Below, in pieces: positions 47,719 to 57,629 of a DNA stretch of 64,000 bases. Source of the DNA: Dermatophilus congolensis. GTDB lineage: Bacteria > Actinomycetota > Actinomycetes > Actinomycetales > Dermatophilaceae. The DNA is taken from positions 186,001 to 250,000 of the forward strand of contig NZ_UFYA01000001.1 of assembly GCF_900447215.1 (NCBI RefSeq), in the 5' to 3' direction. The notes under the pieces were generated by a model. It saw nothing but the letters and a program-made list of their open reading frames with translations. It was not told the origin of the DNA and made no database searches. Position 1 is the first letter of the stretch, and the number at the start of each line of letters is the position of its first letter. A program made the position numbers and the translations under genes.

Positions 47719-47740
47719 GGGGATGAATTCTTGAATCCCC
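47719..47740 (+). terminator. Hairpin after pstB
   Basis: GGGGAT and ATCCCC pair around a 10-base loop starting 17 bp after the pstB stop. Weak, but correctly placed to end the pst operon. Confidence 0.4.
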
Positions 47741-47796
47741 ATTCCTGAAAGCTGTTGAGTAATAGACAGAACCTGTTACCAAGCCGCAGATGATGC

Positions 47797-47877
47797 GTGC
47801 CGGACCGGGAGCGCCTCACGGCGCGTGGCCGCTCTTGGCGGCTGAAGTTGGGACCCGGGGCTGCCGCGGCCCGGCAC
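47797..47877. ncRNA. Structured intergenic element between pstB and mutT1 (candidate RNA or double terminator)
   Basis: An outer GTGCCGG/CCGGCAC stem encloses a CCGGG/CCCGG stem. Inside lie two hairpins, GCGCC-TCAC-GGCGC (47811-47824) and GCCGC-TCTTG-GCGGC (47828-47842), and a GGGC/GCCC hairpin lies near the 3' end. This is far more pairing than the other gaps in the window show. It sits between convergent genes, so it may be a bidirectional terminator or a small RNA on either strand. It matches no RNA family I know. Confidence 0.35.
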
Positions 47878-47958
47878 ATGGACAACGGTACAGAATGCGA
47901 GTGCGCATGTCGCCTCAGCTTCTGCGTCATTAGACACGCGTAAATGCATTACCGCAGT

Positions 47959-48897
47959 TCAGGCTCGGTGCCGCCGGATGGCAACAATGTGGCGATCTGA
48001 TGCATTTACTGCCAGGTGAATCGCGATTGCTTCACCTTTGTCCATTCCGTTGTGTGCTGCGTCAAGGAGCACATGGGCAGTGTCTTTATCGGGCGCATCG
48101 TGGGCAAGAGAGGTCAGGAGAGTCTCAACGAGGGGCCCGTGAGTGCATAGCGCTGCTCCTAGGCCTTTTTTACGTATCCAGTCGGTGAGTTTGTCCACGC
48201 AGCGGCGGGCTGCTTTGGGATGGGCAGCGAATCCTTCTTCAGTGAGCCGATCTGTTTGACGTATCGGCACTGTGAGTTTCTTTGAGGCCCAGTGGAATGT
48301 GGTGGCACAGCGTTCGCTGGATGAGCTGACCAGTCGGTGCACGTTATAGGCCTGCAGGAGTGGGGGCAGGGCTTTTGCTTGGGCGAGTCCGTCTTTGCTT
48401 AGCGGGCGCCGTTGGTCGTGCTTGCGCCATTGTTTTCGTGGTACAGCTAGCGCGTGGCGTACGAAGATCAGTGGTGCGGTGGCCAGAGTGTTCTCGTGGT
48501 GATGGCGTTGGAGTTCTAGGAGAGGGATCTGGTCGCGTTCGTAGGTGAGAGTGGTAAGTGCTTCGGGGATGGTTAGCCATGCCACTTGGTCGACTTCGTG
48601 GAGGAGTTTGCCTGTACCTCCGGTGATGGTTGCACTCCAGTAGTCGACGATTTTGGGTCTGGTGTTGACGGTGTACTGGGTTGTGGGGAGAGGAACGCCG
48701 AGCCGGATGTTGAGTCCGGTTTCTTCGTGGGTTTCGCGGATGGCAGCGATGGGGCTGCGTTCGCCTGGGTCGAGGTGTCCTTTGGGCCAGCTCCAGTCGT
48801 TGTGGTGGGGGCGGTGGACGAGAGCGACTTCGATACCGTTTGGGCTTTTGCGCCAGGGGATGGTGCCTGCGGCGCGGATGGTGGTGTTTTTGCTCAT
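47959..48897 (-). CDS. mutT1: NUDIX hydrolase fused to histidine phosphatase (MutT1-like)
   Basis: 312 residues. Residues 5-140 are a NUDIX domain with the box [23 protein letters not shown]-type pattern (RETHEETG in the centre). Residues about 150-310 are a SixA-like phosphatase ([10 protein letters not shown] at its start, [24 protein letters not shown]). This is the two-domain layout of mycobacterial MutT1, which hydrolyses 8-oxo-dGTP and diadenosine polyphosphates. It overlaps ppk1 by ATGA, linking nucleotide clean-up with polyphosphate metabolism. Confidence 0.88.
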   Translation of the reverse strand: MSKNTTIRAAGTIPWRKSPNGIEVALVHRPHHNDWSWPKGHLDPGERSPIAAIRETHEETGLNIRLGVPLPTTQYTVNTRPKIVDYWSATITGGTGKLLHEVDQVAWLTIPEALTTLTYERDQIPLLELQRHHHENTLATAPLIFVRHALAVPRKQWRKHDQRRPLSKDGLAQAKALPPLLQAYNVHRLVSSSSERCATTFHWASKKLTVPIRQTDRLTEEGFAAHPKAARRCVDKLTDWIRKKGLGAALCTHGPLVETLLTSLAHDAPDKDTAHVLLDAAHNGMDKGEAIAIHLAVNASDRHIVAIRRHRA

Positions 48898-51113
48898 CGT
48901 GTGCGTGCTCGTTTGCGGCGGGCGCTGTGTTCTTCGATGAGGCGTGCTTGCATGTCGACTAGAGGGGTGCCTTCGGGGGAGTTGTAGTGGCGGGTCCAGC
49001 GTCCGTCGCCGCCGAGGTGATAGCTGGCTGTTTCGTCGCTCATGCCGAGTTCGACCAGTGCTGATGTTTGTTCGATGTGTCGGGGATCAGATAGGCGTAC
49101 TAGTGCTTCGACTCGTCGGTCGAGGTTGCGGTGCATCATGTCGGAGCTGCCGATGAAGGCGATGCGTTCGTCGCGGGGGCCGAAGAGGAATACGCGGGAG
49201 TGTTCGAGGAATCTACCGATGATGGAGCGGACGCGGATGTTTTCGCTCATGCCTTCGACGCCGGGTCTTAGGGAGCAGATGCCGCGTACGAGGACGTCAA
49301 CGTTGACTCCTGCTTGGCTTGCGCGGTAGAGCTCGTCGATGACGGCTTCGTCGACGATGGAGTTCACTTTGATGCCGACGTAGGCGGGCAGGCCGTTTTC
49401 GGCTCGTTCGATTTGGGTGCCGATGTGGTCTAGCAGGCCGGTTCGTACGGTGCGGGGGGCGACGAGGAGTCGTTCGTAGGTAGTGGCGGGGGCCCACCCG
49501 GAGAGTTGGTTGAAGAGTTTGGTCATGTCATCGGCGATGACCGGGTCTTTGGTGAAGAGGCCGTAGTCCTCGTAGAGGCGGGCGGTTTTGGGGTGGTAGT
49601 TGCCGGTGCCGATGTGGCAGTACCGAACGAGGCCTGATTGTTCGCGGCGGACTACTTGGGAGAGTTTGCAGTGTGTTTTGAGACCGACGACGCCGTAGAC
49701 GACGTGGACTCCTGCGTGTTCGAGTTTGCGGGCCCAGTCGATGTTGTTTTGTTCGTCGAAGCGGGCTTTGATCTCGACGACTGCTAGGACTTGTTTGCCG
49801 TCGTCGGCGGCATCGATGAGGGCGTCGATGATGGGTGAGTCGCCGCTGGTTCGGTAGAGGGTTTGGCGGATGGCTAGGACGTTGGGGTCGGCTGCGGCCT
49901 GTTCGATGAAGGCTTGTACTGAGGTGGAGAAGGAGTCATAGGGGTGTTGGACGAGGACGTCTTTGGCGCGGATGGCCGTGAACATGTTTGCGGCTTTGCT
50001 GGATTCGACGCGGGCGAGGTCGGGGTGACTGCGGGGGACGAATCCGGGGTATTTGAGTTCGGTGCGTTCCAGGTCGGCGATGGCGCGTAGACCGCGTAGG
50101 TCTAGGGGGGCGGGGAGGCGTAGCACTTCTTTGGGGTGGATGTGCATTTCGCGGGTGAGTAGAGCCATGACGTGTTCGCTGATGCCGTCTTCGACTTCGA
50201 GTCTTACGGGTGGTCCGAAGCGTCGGCGGGTGAGTTCTTTTTCGAGGGCGGTGAGGAGGTTTTCGGCGTCGTCTTCCTCGACTTCGAGGTCTTCGTTGCG
50301 GGTGACGCGGAAGGTGAAGTGTTCGCGGACGTCCATGCCGGGGAAGAGGCGGTCAAGGTGGACGGCGATGATTTCTTCGATGGGGACGAAGCGGGCGCTG
50401 TGGGGGGTGTTGTCTTCGTCGTCGAGGGGGACGAGTCGGGGTAGGAGGGAGGGGATTTTGAGGCGGGCGAAGTGTTCGTTTCCTGTTTCGGTGTTGACGA
50501 GTACGACGGCCATGTTGAGGGAGAGGCCGGAGATGTAGGGGAAGGGGTGGGAGGGGTCGACGGCCAGTGGGGTTAGGACGGGGAAGACAGTGGCGTCGAA
50601 CCATTGGGTTAGGTGTGCGCGTTCGTCGATGGCGAGGTCGGCCCAGTGAGCCATGGTGATGCCTTCGTTGGCCAGGGCGGGTTGGATTTCGTCGATGTAG
50701 AGGTGGGCGTGGCGTTGTTGTAGTTCAGAGCTGACGGTGTGGATGCGGTCCAGGAGTTCGCGGGGTTCGAGGCCGGAGGCGGAGCGCACTGCTAGTCCGG
50801 TGGCGATGCGGCGTTTAAGTCCGGCGACGCGGACCATGAAGAACTCGTCGAGGTTGCTGGCGAAGATGGATAGGAAGTTGACGCGTTCTAGCAGAGGCAC
50901 GGTGGTGTCTTCGGCCATTTGCATGACGCGTTCGTTGAAGGCGAGCCAGCTGATTTCGCGGTCGAGGAAGCGGTCGGTGGGGAATTCTTCTTCGGTGGTG
51001 TTGTGCTGGGGGAGGGGGGTGAATCGGGGTTCGGGGGCACGTCGGGGGGTGACGGATGTGGGGACGGTTGTGGCTTCGTTGGTGGGGGTCGGGGAGCTGG
51101 TGTCGTTGCTCAT
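48894..51113 (-). CDS. ppk1: Polyphosphate kinase 1
   Basis: 739 residues from the ATG at 51111-51113. N-terminal domain [38 protein letters not shown]; catalytic domains with [37 protein letters not shown] (phosphohistidine region) and [12 protein letters not shown]. It makes polyphosphate from ATP reversibly. The open frame continues without a stop into the upstream mshD sequence, so the annotated start is a choice based on domain limits. The ribosome site before it is weak (AGAAAG). It fits the phosphate theme of the window (pst, phoU, regX3). Confidence 0.92.
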   Translation of the reverse strand: MSNDTSSPTPTNEATTVPTSVTPRRAPEPRFTPLPQHNTTEEEFPTDRFLDREISWLAFNERVMQMAEDTTVPLLERVNFLSIFASNLDEFFMVRVAGLKRRIATGLAVRSASGLEPRELLDRIHTVSSELQQRHAHLYIDEIQPALANEGITMAHWADLAIDERAHLTQWFDATVFPVLTPLAVDPSHPFPYISGLSLNMAVVLVNTETGNEHFARLKIPSLLPRLVPLDDEDNTPHSARFVPIEEIIAVHLDRLFPGMDVREHFTFRVTRNEDLEVEEDDAENLLTALEKELTRRRFGPPVRLEVEDGISEHVMALLTREMHIHPKEVLRLPAPLDLRGLRAIADLERTELKYPGFVPRSHPDLARVESSKAANMFTAIRAKDVLVQHPYDSFSTSVQAFIEQAAADPNVLAIRQTLYRTSGDSPIIDALIDAADDGKQVLAVVEIKARFDEQNNIDWARKLEHAGVHVVYGVVGLKTHCKLSQVVRREQSGLVRYCHIGTGNYHPKTARLYEDYGLFTKDPVIADDMTKLFNQLSGWAPATTYERLLVAPRTVRTGLLDHIGTQIERAENGLPAYVGIKVNSIVDEAVIDELYRASQAGVNVDVLVRGICSLRPGVEGMSENIRVRSIIGRFLEHSRVFLFGPRDERIAFIGSSDMMHRNLDRRVEALVRLSDPRHIEQTSALVELGMSDETASYHLGGDGRWTRHYNSPEGTPLVDMQARLIEEHSARRKRARTR

Positions 51114-52058
51114 GGTGTGTGCTTTCTGGCCGGTGGGGGTGTGCGCGTATTGGACGTCGTGTGCGGTGCGGTGGAATCCGGCGTGTTGGTAGGTGGCGAT
51201 GGCTGGAGTGTTGTCGCCTTCGACGTAGAGGTCGATGGTGGTGGCGCCGGTGGTGCTTAGGTGGGCCAGCCCTAGGGCGGTGGCGGCGGTGCCTAGTCCG
51301 TGTCCTTGGTGGTCTGGGTGGACGCCGACGACGTAGATTTCGCCGGGTTCGTTGGTGTGGGGGTGTTTGGTCCAGTGGAAGGCGGCGAGGGAGCCTTCGG
51401 TGGTCGGTGTGTTGCTGGGGGCGTGGATGAGGAAGAAGCCGTTGGGGTCGAACCAGGGTTCGGCGAAGCGGGCGTGGAGGTCTTCGCGGGTGATGCGGCC
51501 TTGTTCTGGGTGGGTGGCGAATGCTGCGGCGTTGACGTTGAGCCAGTCGGTGGTGTCGTGGTCGGTGTTGGGGTTGAAGGTGCGCCAGGTGTAGCCGTCA
51601 GGCAGGGTGATGTCGTGGGGGTCGGTGGGGGTGATGCCTTCGACTGGGCGGCTCATTTTCCACAGTTCGCGAACGGTGGTGAGGTGTGTTTTGTGGGCGA
51701 GGTGTTGGGCTGCGGGCAGGTGTCCGTGTGCCCAGAAGTGTGTGGTGGGGTGGGTGGTGAGGATGGTGGTGATGAGGTGGGTGCCGTGTCCGTGGCTGCG
51801 GGCGGTGGGGGCTACGGCGATTTCGGCGCTGGGTGCGTCGGTGAGGTTGTCGATGTGGGCGGCGGCGATGATGGGGCTGGTGGGGTCTTCTGGGTTGTGG
51901 CGTAGGAGGATGAAGGCGTGGTTGCCTTCGGTGGTGGAGGCTGCGTGGAGCATGGTGGCTTCGGAGAAAGCTTCGACGCCGTCGGCGTCTGTGACGGCCT
52001 GAGCTAGCGCGCGGAACTCGGTGAGTTCGGGCTCGGTCAGGACGCGTTGTGCATTCAT
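51114..52058 (-). CDS. mshD: Mycothiol synthase, in-frame with ppk1
   Basis: 315 residues from the ATG at 52058 ([12 protein letters not shown]); a frame back to 52253 would overlap glnR. Two GNAT domains: the first with [18 protein letters not shown] (about 80-100), the second with [28 protein letters not shown] and [19 protein letters not shown]. MshD acetylates Cys-GlcN-Ins with acetyl-CoA, the last step of mycothiol synthesis. No stop codon separates it from ppk1. Removing one base from the G5 run at 51135-51139 would give a stop overlapping the ppk1 start as ATGA, the rule in this genome. The fusion may therefore be a single-base event or artefact. Confidence 0.85.
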
Positions 52059-52122
52059 GGTTCCATCTTGGCGCATTGCTGCGTCGAGTTGGGGGTGGGC
52101 GTGTATGTGATTGTTGGTGGGG

Positions 52123-52806
52123 TTAGGGGTGGGGGTCTCCGGGTGGGTTGAATCGGTAGCCGACGTTGCGGACGGTGGCGATGAGTTCTTCGTGTTCGTG
52201 GCCGAGTTTTGCGCGTAGGCGTCGGATGTGTACGTCGACAGTGCGGGTGCCACCGAAGTAGTCGTATCCCCAGACTTCTTGGAGGAGTTGGGCTCTGGTG
52301 AAGGCGCGTCCGGGGCGGTTGGCGAGGTGTTTGAGGAGTTCGAATTCTTTGTAGGTGAGGTCGAGTAGGTCTCCGGCCAGTCGAGCGGTGTAGGCGGATT
52401 CGTCGATGGTGAGTTGGCCGGAGGTGATGCGGTCGTTGTCTGTGGTGGGGGGAGGTGGGCGGCGGCTGGTGGCTAGGCGTATGCGGGCGTCTATTTCGGC
52501 TGGTCCGGCGTTGGTGAGGAGGATGTCGTCGATGCCCCAGTCGGCGTTGATGGTGATGAGTCCGCCTTCGGTAACGATGGCGAGGATGGGGATGTCGGGT
52601 AGGGCTAGGGAGATGTGTCGGCAGTGGGCTTTGGCGCGTGCGAGGTCGTGGCGTGCGTCGATGAGCAGGATGTCGAATCCGGTGCTGGGGGTGGGGGTGT
52701 GGGTGTCGATGGGCATGTGGGCGACGTCGTGGGAGAGGAGGCCGAGGGCGGGTAGGACGTCGAGGTGCCGTGAGGGCATTGACGTCATCAGGAGGAGCCG
52801 GGCCAT
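52123..52806 (-). CDS. glnR: GlnR-type orphan OmpR-family regulator
   Basis: 227 residues. The N-terminal receiver-like domain keeps [16 protein letters not shown] and [20 protein letters not shown], which are specific to GlnR. The C-terminal winged helix has [53 protein letters not shown]. GlnR controls nitrogen assimilation genes in actinobacteria and lies beside mshD in mycobacteria too. A TATTCT (-10-like) ends 7 bp before the ATG and no Shine-Dalgarno is present, so the message is probably leaderless. Confidence 0.85.
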   Translation of the reverse strand: MARLLLMTSMPSRHLDVLPALGLLSHDVAHMPIDTHTPTPSTGFDILLIDARHDLARAKAHCRHISLALPDIPILAIVTEGGLITINADWGIDDILLTNAGPAEIDARIRLATSRRPPPPTTDNDRITSGQLTIDESAYTARLAGDLLDLTYKEFELLKHLANRPGRAFTRAQLLQEVWGYDYFGGTRTVDVHIRRLRAKLGHEHEELIATVRNVGYRFNPPGDPHP

Positions 52807-52928
52807 GCGTCTGAGAATACGATTGGTGGGAGGTCCGCTGTTGTTCGGCGGTCTATTTTTGGGTTGTTTGAGGTTGTTGTGTGTGGCTATGGGCAGGTTG
52901 CTTGTGGCTGTGTGAGGAGGGGTTGATT

Positions 52929-53171
52929 GTGGCTGGTGTTGTGACGGTGCGGTATTGGGCTGCGGCTGCGGCTGCGGCGGGGTGTGACAGTGAGGTTGTT
53001 TCGGCGGGCACGGTGGGTGAGGTGCTGGATGCGGCGGTGGTGGTGCATCCGGAGCTGGAGAAGGTGGTGGGTGTGTGTACGTGTTTGGTGGATGGTGTTA
53101 GGGGTGATCGTGGCCGGGTTGTGGGGGATGGTTCGGTGGTTGAGCTGCTTCCTCCGTTTGCGGGAGGGTGA
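52929..53171 (+). CDS. MoaD/ThiS-family sulfur carrier protein
   Basis: 80 residues from the GTG at 52929, with AGGAGG 10 bp upstream. A beta-grasp pattern (VTVRYWAAAAAAAGC, TVGEVLDAAV, VELLPPFAGG) ends in the obligatory Gly-Gly that is adenylated and thiocarboxylated. It diverges from glnR. Whether it serves molybdopterin, thiamine or another thiolation pathway is open; no partner enzyme is in the window. Confidence 0.8.
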   Translation: MAGVVTVRYWAAAAAAAGCDSEVVSAGTVGEVLDAAVVVHPELEKVVGVCTCLVDGVRGDRGRVVGDGSVVELLPPFAGG

Positions 53172-53213
53172 TTCGGGGGAACAGGTGTGGGGTGAACTGG
53201 CTAGGGTGGTTGT

Positions 53214-54026
53214 GTGAGTGAGAGTCCCGATCTCGTGACATGGGCTGTGTGGCCTGCATCTATGGCGTGTTTTGCGGTGACGGTGGCGGCGGGTGTGGGG
53301 ATTGCCACTGGTGTGCCGGCGTTGATGACGTTGGGTGTGGGGGTGCCGATGTTGATGATGGCTAATGGGTGGGTTCGGTTGTTGCAGTTGCCGAGTCCGC
53401 GTGGGACGACGGGGATTTTGGTTGCTGCTGCGGTGATTTTGGTGGCTGGTGGGTGGGTGACGCACCGGACGCATGTGAGCATGTTGGTGGCAGCGATTGC
53501 TGTGGTGTTGGTGTTGGAGTTTGTGCATCAGTTGGGGCGGCGGGATCGGCGGCCGCGGTTGGTGGAGTCGGTGTCGTCGGCGGTTTTTGGGATCACGGTG
53601 GTTGCTTCGGGGTCGTGTTTTTTGATTTTGGAGGGGCCGGTGGGGCATGCGACGTCTTTGGGTGTGGTTGCGGCGACGTTGGTGGGGGTAGCTGCTGATG
53701 GATTGCCTGGTGGTTTGGTGAGTCGTGGTCGTGCTTGGGTGCCGGCGGTGGTTGCATCGGTGTTGGGTGCGGTTGTTGGCGCTTTGGTGTGGCTGTGGGT
53801 GGGGCCGCAGGGGGTTGGTAGTGATGTGTGGGTGGCGGGTTTGGCTGGTGGTTTGGCTGGTTTGGGGTCTTTTACGTTGAGGTTGGCGTTGTGTGGTCTT
53901 CCGACGATTGCGGGTTTTCGGGCTCGGTGGGCTGCGGGTGCGGCGAGTTTGTTGGTGACGGGTGTGGTTGCGTATGGGCAGGCGTGGGTGGTGTTGGGGT
54001 CGTTGGTGCCGTTGTTGAGTGGGTGA
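53214..54026 (+). CDS. Hypothetical polytopic membrane protein
   Basis: 270 residues, GTG start, about eight hydrophobic helices spread along the length, with one charged loop (HQLGRRDRRPRLVES, about 104-118). No transporter or enzyme motif is visible. It follows the sulfur carrier gene by 42 bp and precedes the nitrobindin-like gene. I do not recognise a family. Confidence 0.6.
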   Translation: MSESPDLVTWAVWPASMACFAVTVAAGVGIATGVPALMTLGVGVPMLMMANGWVRLLQLPSPRGTTGILVAAAVILVAGGWVTHRTHVSMLVAAIAVVLVLEFVHQLGRRDRRPRLVESVSSAVFGITVVASGSCFLILEGPVGHATSLGVVAATLVGVAADGLPGGLVSRGRAWVPAVVASVLGAVVGALVWLWVGPQGVGSDVWVAGLAGGLAGLGSFTLRLALCGLPTIAGFRARWAAGAASLLVTGVVAYGQAWVVLGSLVPLLSG

Positions 54027-54087
54027 TGAGTGGGGTGTTGGGTGGTTGGAGGTGCGCAAGGTGCCGTGTATCGGGGAGGATGGCGGC

Positions 54088-54591
54088 ATGGTTTTTGAGC
54101 TAGATGTGACTTTGAACCCTGAGGTTGCCCCGCTGGCGTGGTTGGTTGGCTCGTGGCGTGGTTTGGGAGTGGTGGGTTATCCCGGTATGGAGTCGTGCAA
54201 CATGGTGCAGGAGGTGGAGATTACTCATGATGGGCGTCCATTCCTGACGATGAATTCTCGTTCGTGGGAGTTGGATGAGGAGGGTAAGCAGGTTCGTCCT
54301 TTGGCCACGGAGACTGGGTATTGGCGTGTGGTGGGCGATGGTGAGATTGAGCTGTTGTTGGCGCATCCGACAGGCATTGTGGAGATGTTTGTTGGGAAGA
54401 AGGAGAAGGAGCGCCCGGTCATCGAGATAGCTACGGATGGTGTGATGCGTTCTCCTGCTGCGCGGGAGTACAACTCGGCTAAGCGCATGTATGGGTTGGT
54501 GGATTCGAAGTTGATGTGGGTGTTGGAGATGGCTGCTGATGGTCATCCGATGACGTCGCACATGTCTGCGCAGCTTGAGCGGGTTGCGTGA
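54088..54591 (+). CDS. Nitrobindin-like/FABP-family heme-binding protein
   Basis: 167 residues from the ATG at 54088 (GGGAGGA 8 bp upstream); earlier in-frame codons are not preferred. It begins with APLAWLVGSWRGLGVVGYP, the nitrobindin/THAP4-like opening of a 10-strand beta-barrel. It ends with the helical H-x-x-A-x-L-x-R tail (SHMSAQLERVA) that carries the proximal heme His in the family. Nitrobindins bind ferric heme and scavenge or isomerise peroxynitrite/NO. Coupled to ygfZ by overlap. Confidence 0.75.
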   Translation: MVFELDVTLNPEVAPLAWLVGSWRGLGVVGYPGMESCNMVQEVEITHDGRPFLTMNSRSWELDEEGKQVRPLATETGYWRVVGDGEIELLLAHPTGIVEMFVGKKEKERPVIEIATDGVMRSPAAREYNSAKRMYGLVDSKLMWVLEMAADGHPMTSHMSAQLERVA

Positions 54592-55727
54592 GGGGCGAGG
54601 TTCCTCCCGCCTCGCCACTGTTGGCGCGCCCGAAGGCAGTGGCTGGGGTGGGTGTGGATGCCGGGATTGCTGTGCATTACGGGGATCCGTTGCGTGAGTC
54701 GCGTTTGTTGGAGCAGGGCGTGGCGGTTGCGGATTTGTCGAATCGTGGTGTGGTGACGGTTTCGGGTCCGGATCGGTTGAGTTGGTTGAACTCGCTCACT
54801 ACGCAGTCGTTGTTGGGGTTGGCGCCGCGGCATTCGATGAGCACGCTTGTGTTGGATCCGCAGGGGCGGATTGAGCATGACTTGCATGTTGTCGATGACG
54901 GTCAGACGCTGTGGATGACGGTTGAGCCGGGGACGTCTGGTGCGGTTGTTGCGTGGCTGGATTCGATGAGGTTCATGCTGCGTGTTGAGGTTGCTGATGT
55001 CTCTGATCGGTTCGCGGTGGTGGGTGAGCCGGTTGCGCGTGAGTCGGTTGAGGGTGAGTTGCTTGCCTGGGTGGATGCGTGGCCGGGGCCGGTTGGCGAC
55101 ACTGCTTGTTATGGGCCGGATGCGCCGGTGTCGCGGCCGGTTCGTGGGCGTGCGGCGTTGCAGCGGCGGTTGGCCTCTGGGGATGCTGCTGGGCAGGTTG
55201 TGCCTGAGGAGGGAGGGCAGGTTGTTCCAGGGTTTGAGCATCCGGGGCGTGAGCGTGCGTGGCGTGAGGTGATTGTGCCGCGGGAGGGGGTTGAAGGATT
55301 TGTTGGTGACCGGCCGTTAGCGGGTATGGCTGCGGTTGAGGCGCAGCGGATTCAGGCGTGGCGTCCTCGGTGTGGCTATGAAACTGACGGTCGGGCTATC
55401 CCTCATGAGTTGGATTGGCTTCGGGTGGCGGTGCATCTGCGTAAGGGGTGTTATCGCGGTCAGGAGACGGTGGCGCGGGTTCATAATTTGGGTCGTCCGC
55501 CGCGCCGGTTGTTTTTCGCTCATCTGGATGGTTCGGGGCATACGTTGCCTGAACCTGGTGCTGAGTTGACGTTGGATGGGCGTGTGGTGGGGCGGTTGTC
55601 GTCGGTGGCGATGCATCACGTGGATGGCCCGGTAGGTCTTGGGTTGGTGCGTAGGAACACTCCTGTTGATGCAGTGTTGTTGGCCGGTGATGTGACGGTT
55701 GCGCAGACCGTGATTGTGCAGCCGTGA
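54588..55727 (+). CDS. ygfZ: Folate-binding Fe-S cluster repair protein YgfZ
   Basis: 379 residues, GTG start overlapping the previous stop. It is a GcvT-like tetrahydrofolate-binding fold with the diagnostic KGCYRGQETVARVHNLG motif (Cys near 301) and an N-terminal VSGPDRLSWLNSLTTQSL segment. It helps iron-sulfur enzyme maintenance. The neighbouring heme/NO-type protein suits an oxidative or nitrosative stress setting. Confidence 0.88.
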   Translation: MRGEVPPASPLLARPKAVAGVGVDAGIAVHYGDPLRESRLLEQGVAVADLSNRGVVTVSGPDRLSWLNSLTTQSLLGLAPRHSMSTLVLDPQGRIEHDLHVVDDGQTLWMTVEPGTSGAVVAWLDSMRFMLRVEVADVSDRFAVVGEPVARESVEGELLAWVDAWPGPVGDTACYGPDAPVSRPVRGRAALQRRLASGDAAGQVVPEEGGQVVPGFEHPGRERAWREVIVPREGVEGFVGDRPLAGMAAVEAQRIQAWRPRCGYETDGRAIPHELDWLRVAVHLRKGCYRGQETVARVHNLGRPPRRLFFAHLDGSGHTLPEPGAELTLDGRVVGRLSSVAMHHVDGPVGLGLVRRNTPVDAVLLAGDVTVAQTVIVQP

Positions 55728-55755
55728 TGTTTTTGGTTTGTGGTGAGGGGTTGTT

Positions 55756-56181
55756 ATGAGAGCAGTTGTGCAGCGGGCTACGCGTGGTGCGGTGCGGGTT
55801 GCTGGCGAGGTGGTTGGGCAGATCACGAGGCCGGGGTTGGTTGTCCTTGTTGCTGCGCATGTGAATGACACGGCGGCTGAGGTTGATCTGATGGCGCGCA
55901 AGATTGCTCAGTTGCGGTTGTCTCGTGATGAGACGTCTGTGAGTGATGATGGCGCGCCGGTTTTGTTGGTCAGTCAGTTCACTTTGTATGGAAGTACGCG
56001 TAAGGGGCGACGTCCATCGTGGAGTGAGTCGGCGCGTGGTGATGTGGCTGAGCCGTTGTTTGATGCGTTGGTTGAGGCTTTGCGGGCGCAGGGCGTGGAG
56101 GTTCAGACGGGGCGCTTTGGTGCTGATATGGAGGTGGAGTTGGTTAATGATGGGCCGTTTACGGTGATTGTTGATGTGTGA
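55756..56181 (+). CDS. dtd: D-aminoacyl-tRNA deacylase
   Basis: 141 residues, the usual length. Signature motifs SQFTLYGSTRKGRRPSW (catalytic Ser-Gln-Phe-Thr) and VELVNDGPFTVIVD (the NGPFT variant with an inserted Asp) are present. It removes D-amino acids mischarged on tRNA. GAGGGG upstream of the ATG. Confidence 0.93.
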   Translation: MRAVVQRATRGAVRVAGEVVGQITRPGLVVLVAAHVNDTAAEVDLMARKIAQLRLSRDETSVSDDGAPVLLVSQFTLYGSTRKGRRPSWSESARGDVAEPLFDALVEALRAQGVEVQTGRFGADMEVELVNDGPFTVIVDV

Positions 56182-56277
56182 CGTATAGGTGTTGGTTGGT
56201 GTGTTCTGGGTGGATGCGTACGTGAACACGGATCCACACGCTGCGGTTGGCAACCTGGGGCACGTACGCTGGTGTGC

Positions 56278-56628
56278 ATGTTGGCGACCTTGATGACGTT
56301 GCAGAGCTTCGCGCTTTTGGCGTTGGGGGTGATTGCTTTTGGTGCGTCATTGTGGGCGTTGGTGGATTCTGCTTTGCATCCGGCTGGTTCGTATCAGGCG
56401 GCTGAAAAGCTTACGAAGCCTGTGTGGGTTGGGATTAATGCCGTGGCTGCGCTTATCACTTTTGTTGGTGTGACGAATGTGGCGGGGTTGGGGGCTTTCT
56501 CTTTGATTGCGATTGTTGCGGTGGGGGTGTATTTCGCTGATGCCCGCCCTGCTTTGCGTCAATACACGCCCATGATTAAACGTCGTAAAGACTCTTCTGG
56601 TGGTTTTGGTCCGCACGGAAGTTGGTGA
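56278..56628 (+). CDS. DUF2516 family membrane protein
   Basis: 116 residues from the ATG at 56278 with three membrane helices (about 10-32, 47-67, 72-92) and a basic tail (KRRKDSSGGFGPHGSW). The A-L-W-A-L-V-D-A/S-x-x-x-P pattern marks the actinobacterial DUF2516 family, of unknown function. Confidence 0.75.
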   Translation: MLATLMTLQSFALLALGVIAFGASLWALVDSALHPAGSYQAAEKLTKPVWVGINAVAALITFVGVTNVAGLGAFSLIAIVAVGVYFADARPALRQYTPMIKRRKDSSGGFGPHGSW

Positions 56629-56650
56629 GTGTTTTTAACGCTCTGATCCT

Positions 56651-57496
56651 CTAGGGCGCTACAGCGTCCCAACGGATAGTTACTTCTCCTAGGCGCCAGC
56701 GTCGTGGTCCATGCAGTAGGGGCCAGCCGCGGTCACGTAGGTCTGCGCAGGCTGCGATGAACCATTGTCGTTGACCGAAGGTTGCGTGGTGGCTGTTGCG
56801 GGCCCATACGTCATCCCAGTCGGTGAGGAATGCGTTGATGCGTGTTCCGGGGATGTTGTGGTGGATGAGTGCTTTGGGTAGGCGTTCGGCGATGTCAGAG
56901 GGGCGTTGCCAGGCGCCGTGTTTGATGGAGATGGTTAGGTGGATGGGGCCGGAGCGGTTCAGGGTGATCCAGGTGGTGCGGCGGCCTAGTTCGTTGCAGG
57001 TTCCGTCGATGGCGATGCCCTCGGGGGTTAGACGTGAGCACAGTGTTTTCCATGCTTGGGGTACGTCTTTTTCGTCGTATTGACGTAGAACGTTGAATGC
57101 GCGGATGACGGTGGCTTGGGCGTTGTTGGGTAGGGGTGTTTCGAATCCGCCGAGCGCAAAGTCGATGGCGATGGGTTCAGGGTGTCTGGTTTTTTTTCGC
57201 TCCTGCATGACTGTGTTTGCGTGGTGTACGCGTTGTGGATCGATTTCGAGTCCGCGGATGCGTAGGTTTGCGGTGTGGGGAGGGCGGGCGATGTCGGGGT
57301 GGGAGGCTAGATGGTTGGCCATGTCGAGGGTGGTGATGGGGGAGGCGCCGTAGCCGAGGTCGACGATCCAAATGGGGTTGTTACGGCGGGTGAGCAGGTG
57401 TGCGTACATGGAAGCGAGCCACCTGTCGCAGCGGCGCAGGCGGTTGGGGTTGGTGGTTCCACGAGTGATTTCACCCATCGGTTTTGTTGCGCCCAC
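56651..57496 (-). CDS. Class I SAM-dependent methyltransferase
   Basis: 281 residues. Rossmann motif I reads IVDLGYGASPITTLDMA (about 43-59); a motif II-like acidic turn LRIRGLEIDPQRV follows near 78-90. The middle has ATVIRAFNVLRQYDEKDV. Known as a conserved actinobacterial family next to mshA; the substrate is unknown. MGATKP-MGE gives two starts 18 bp apart. It diverges from mshA. Confidence 0.75.
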   Translation of the reverse strand: MGATKPMGEITRGTTNPNRLRRCDRWLASMYAHLLTRRNNPIWIVDLGYGASPITTLDMANHLASHPDIARPPHTANLRIRGLEIDPQRVHHANTVMQERKKTRHPEPIAIDFALGGFETPLPNNAQATVIRAFNVLRQYDEKDVPQAWKTLCSRLTPEGIAIDGTCNELGRRTTWITLNRSGPIHLTISIKHGAWQRPSDIAERLPKALIHHNIPGTRINAFLTDWDDVWARNSHHATFGQRQWFIAACADLRDRGWPLLHGPRRWRLGEVTIRWDAVAP

Positions 57497-57629
57497 TGCC
57501 GAACCATATCTGGAGGTGATGGGTTGGTGCGTGCTGGGCTAGGTGCTTGTGTAGTGCGCGGTTGGGGTTAAGGGGGTGGTGGCGGCAGTATGACCAGCGA
57601 AACGTCACATGTGAGAAGGGGAGGCCGTC

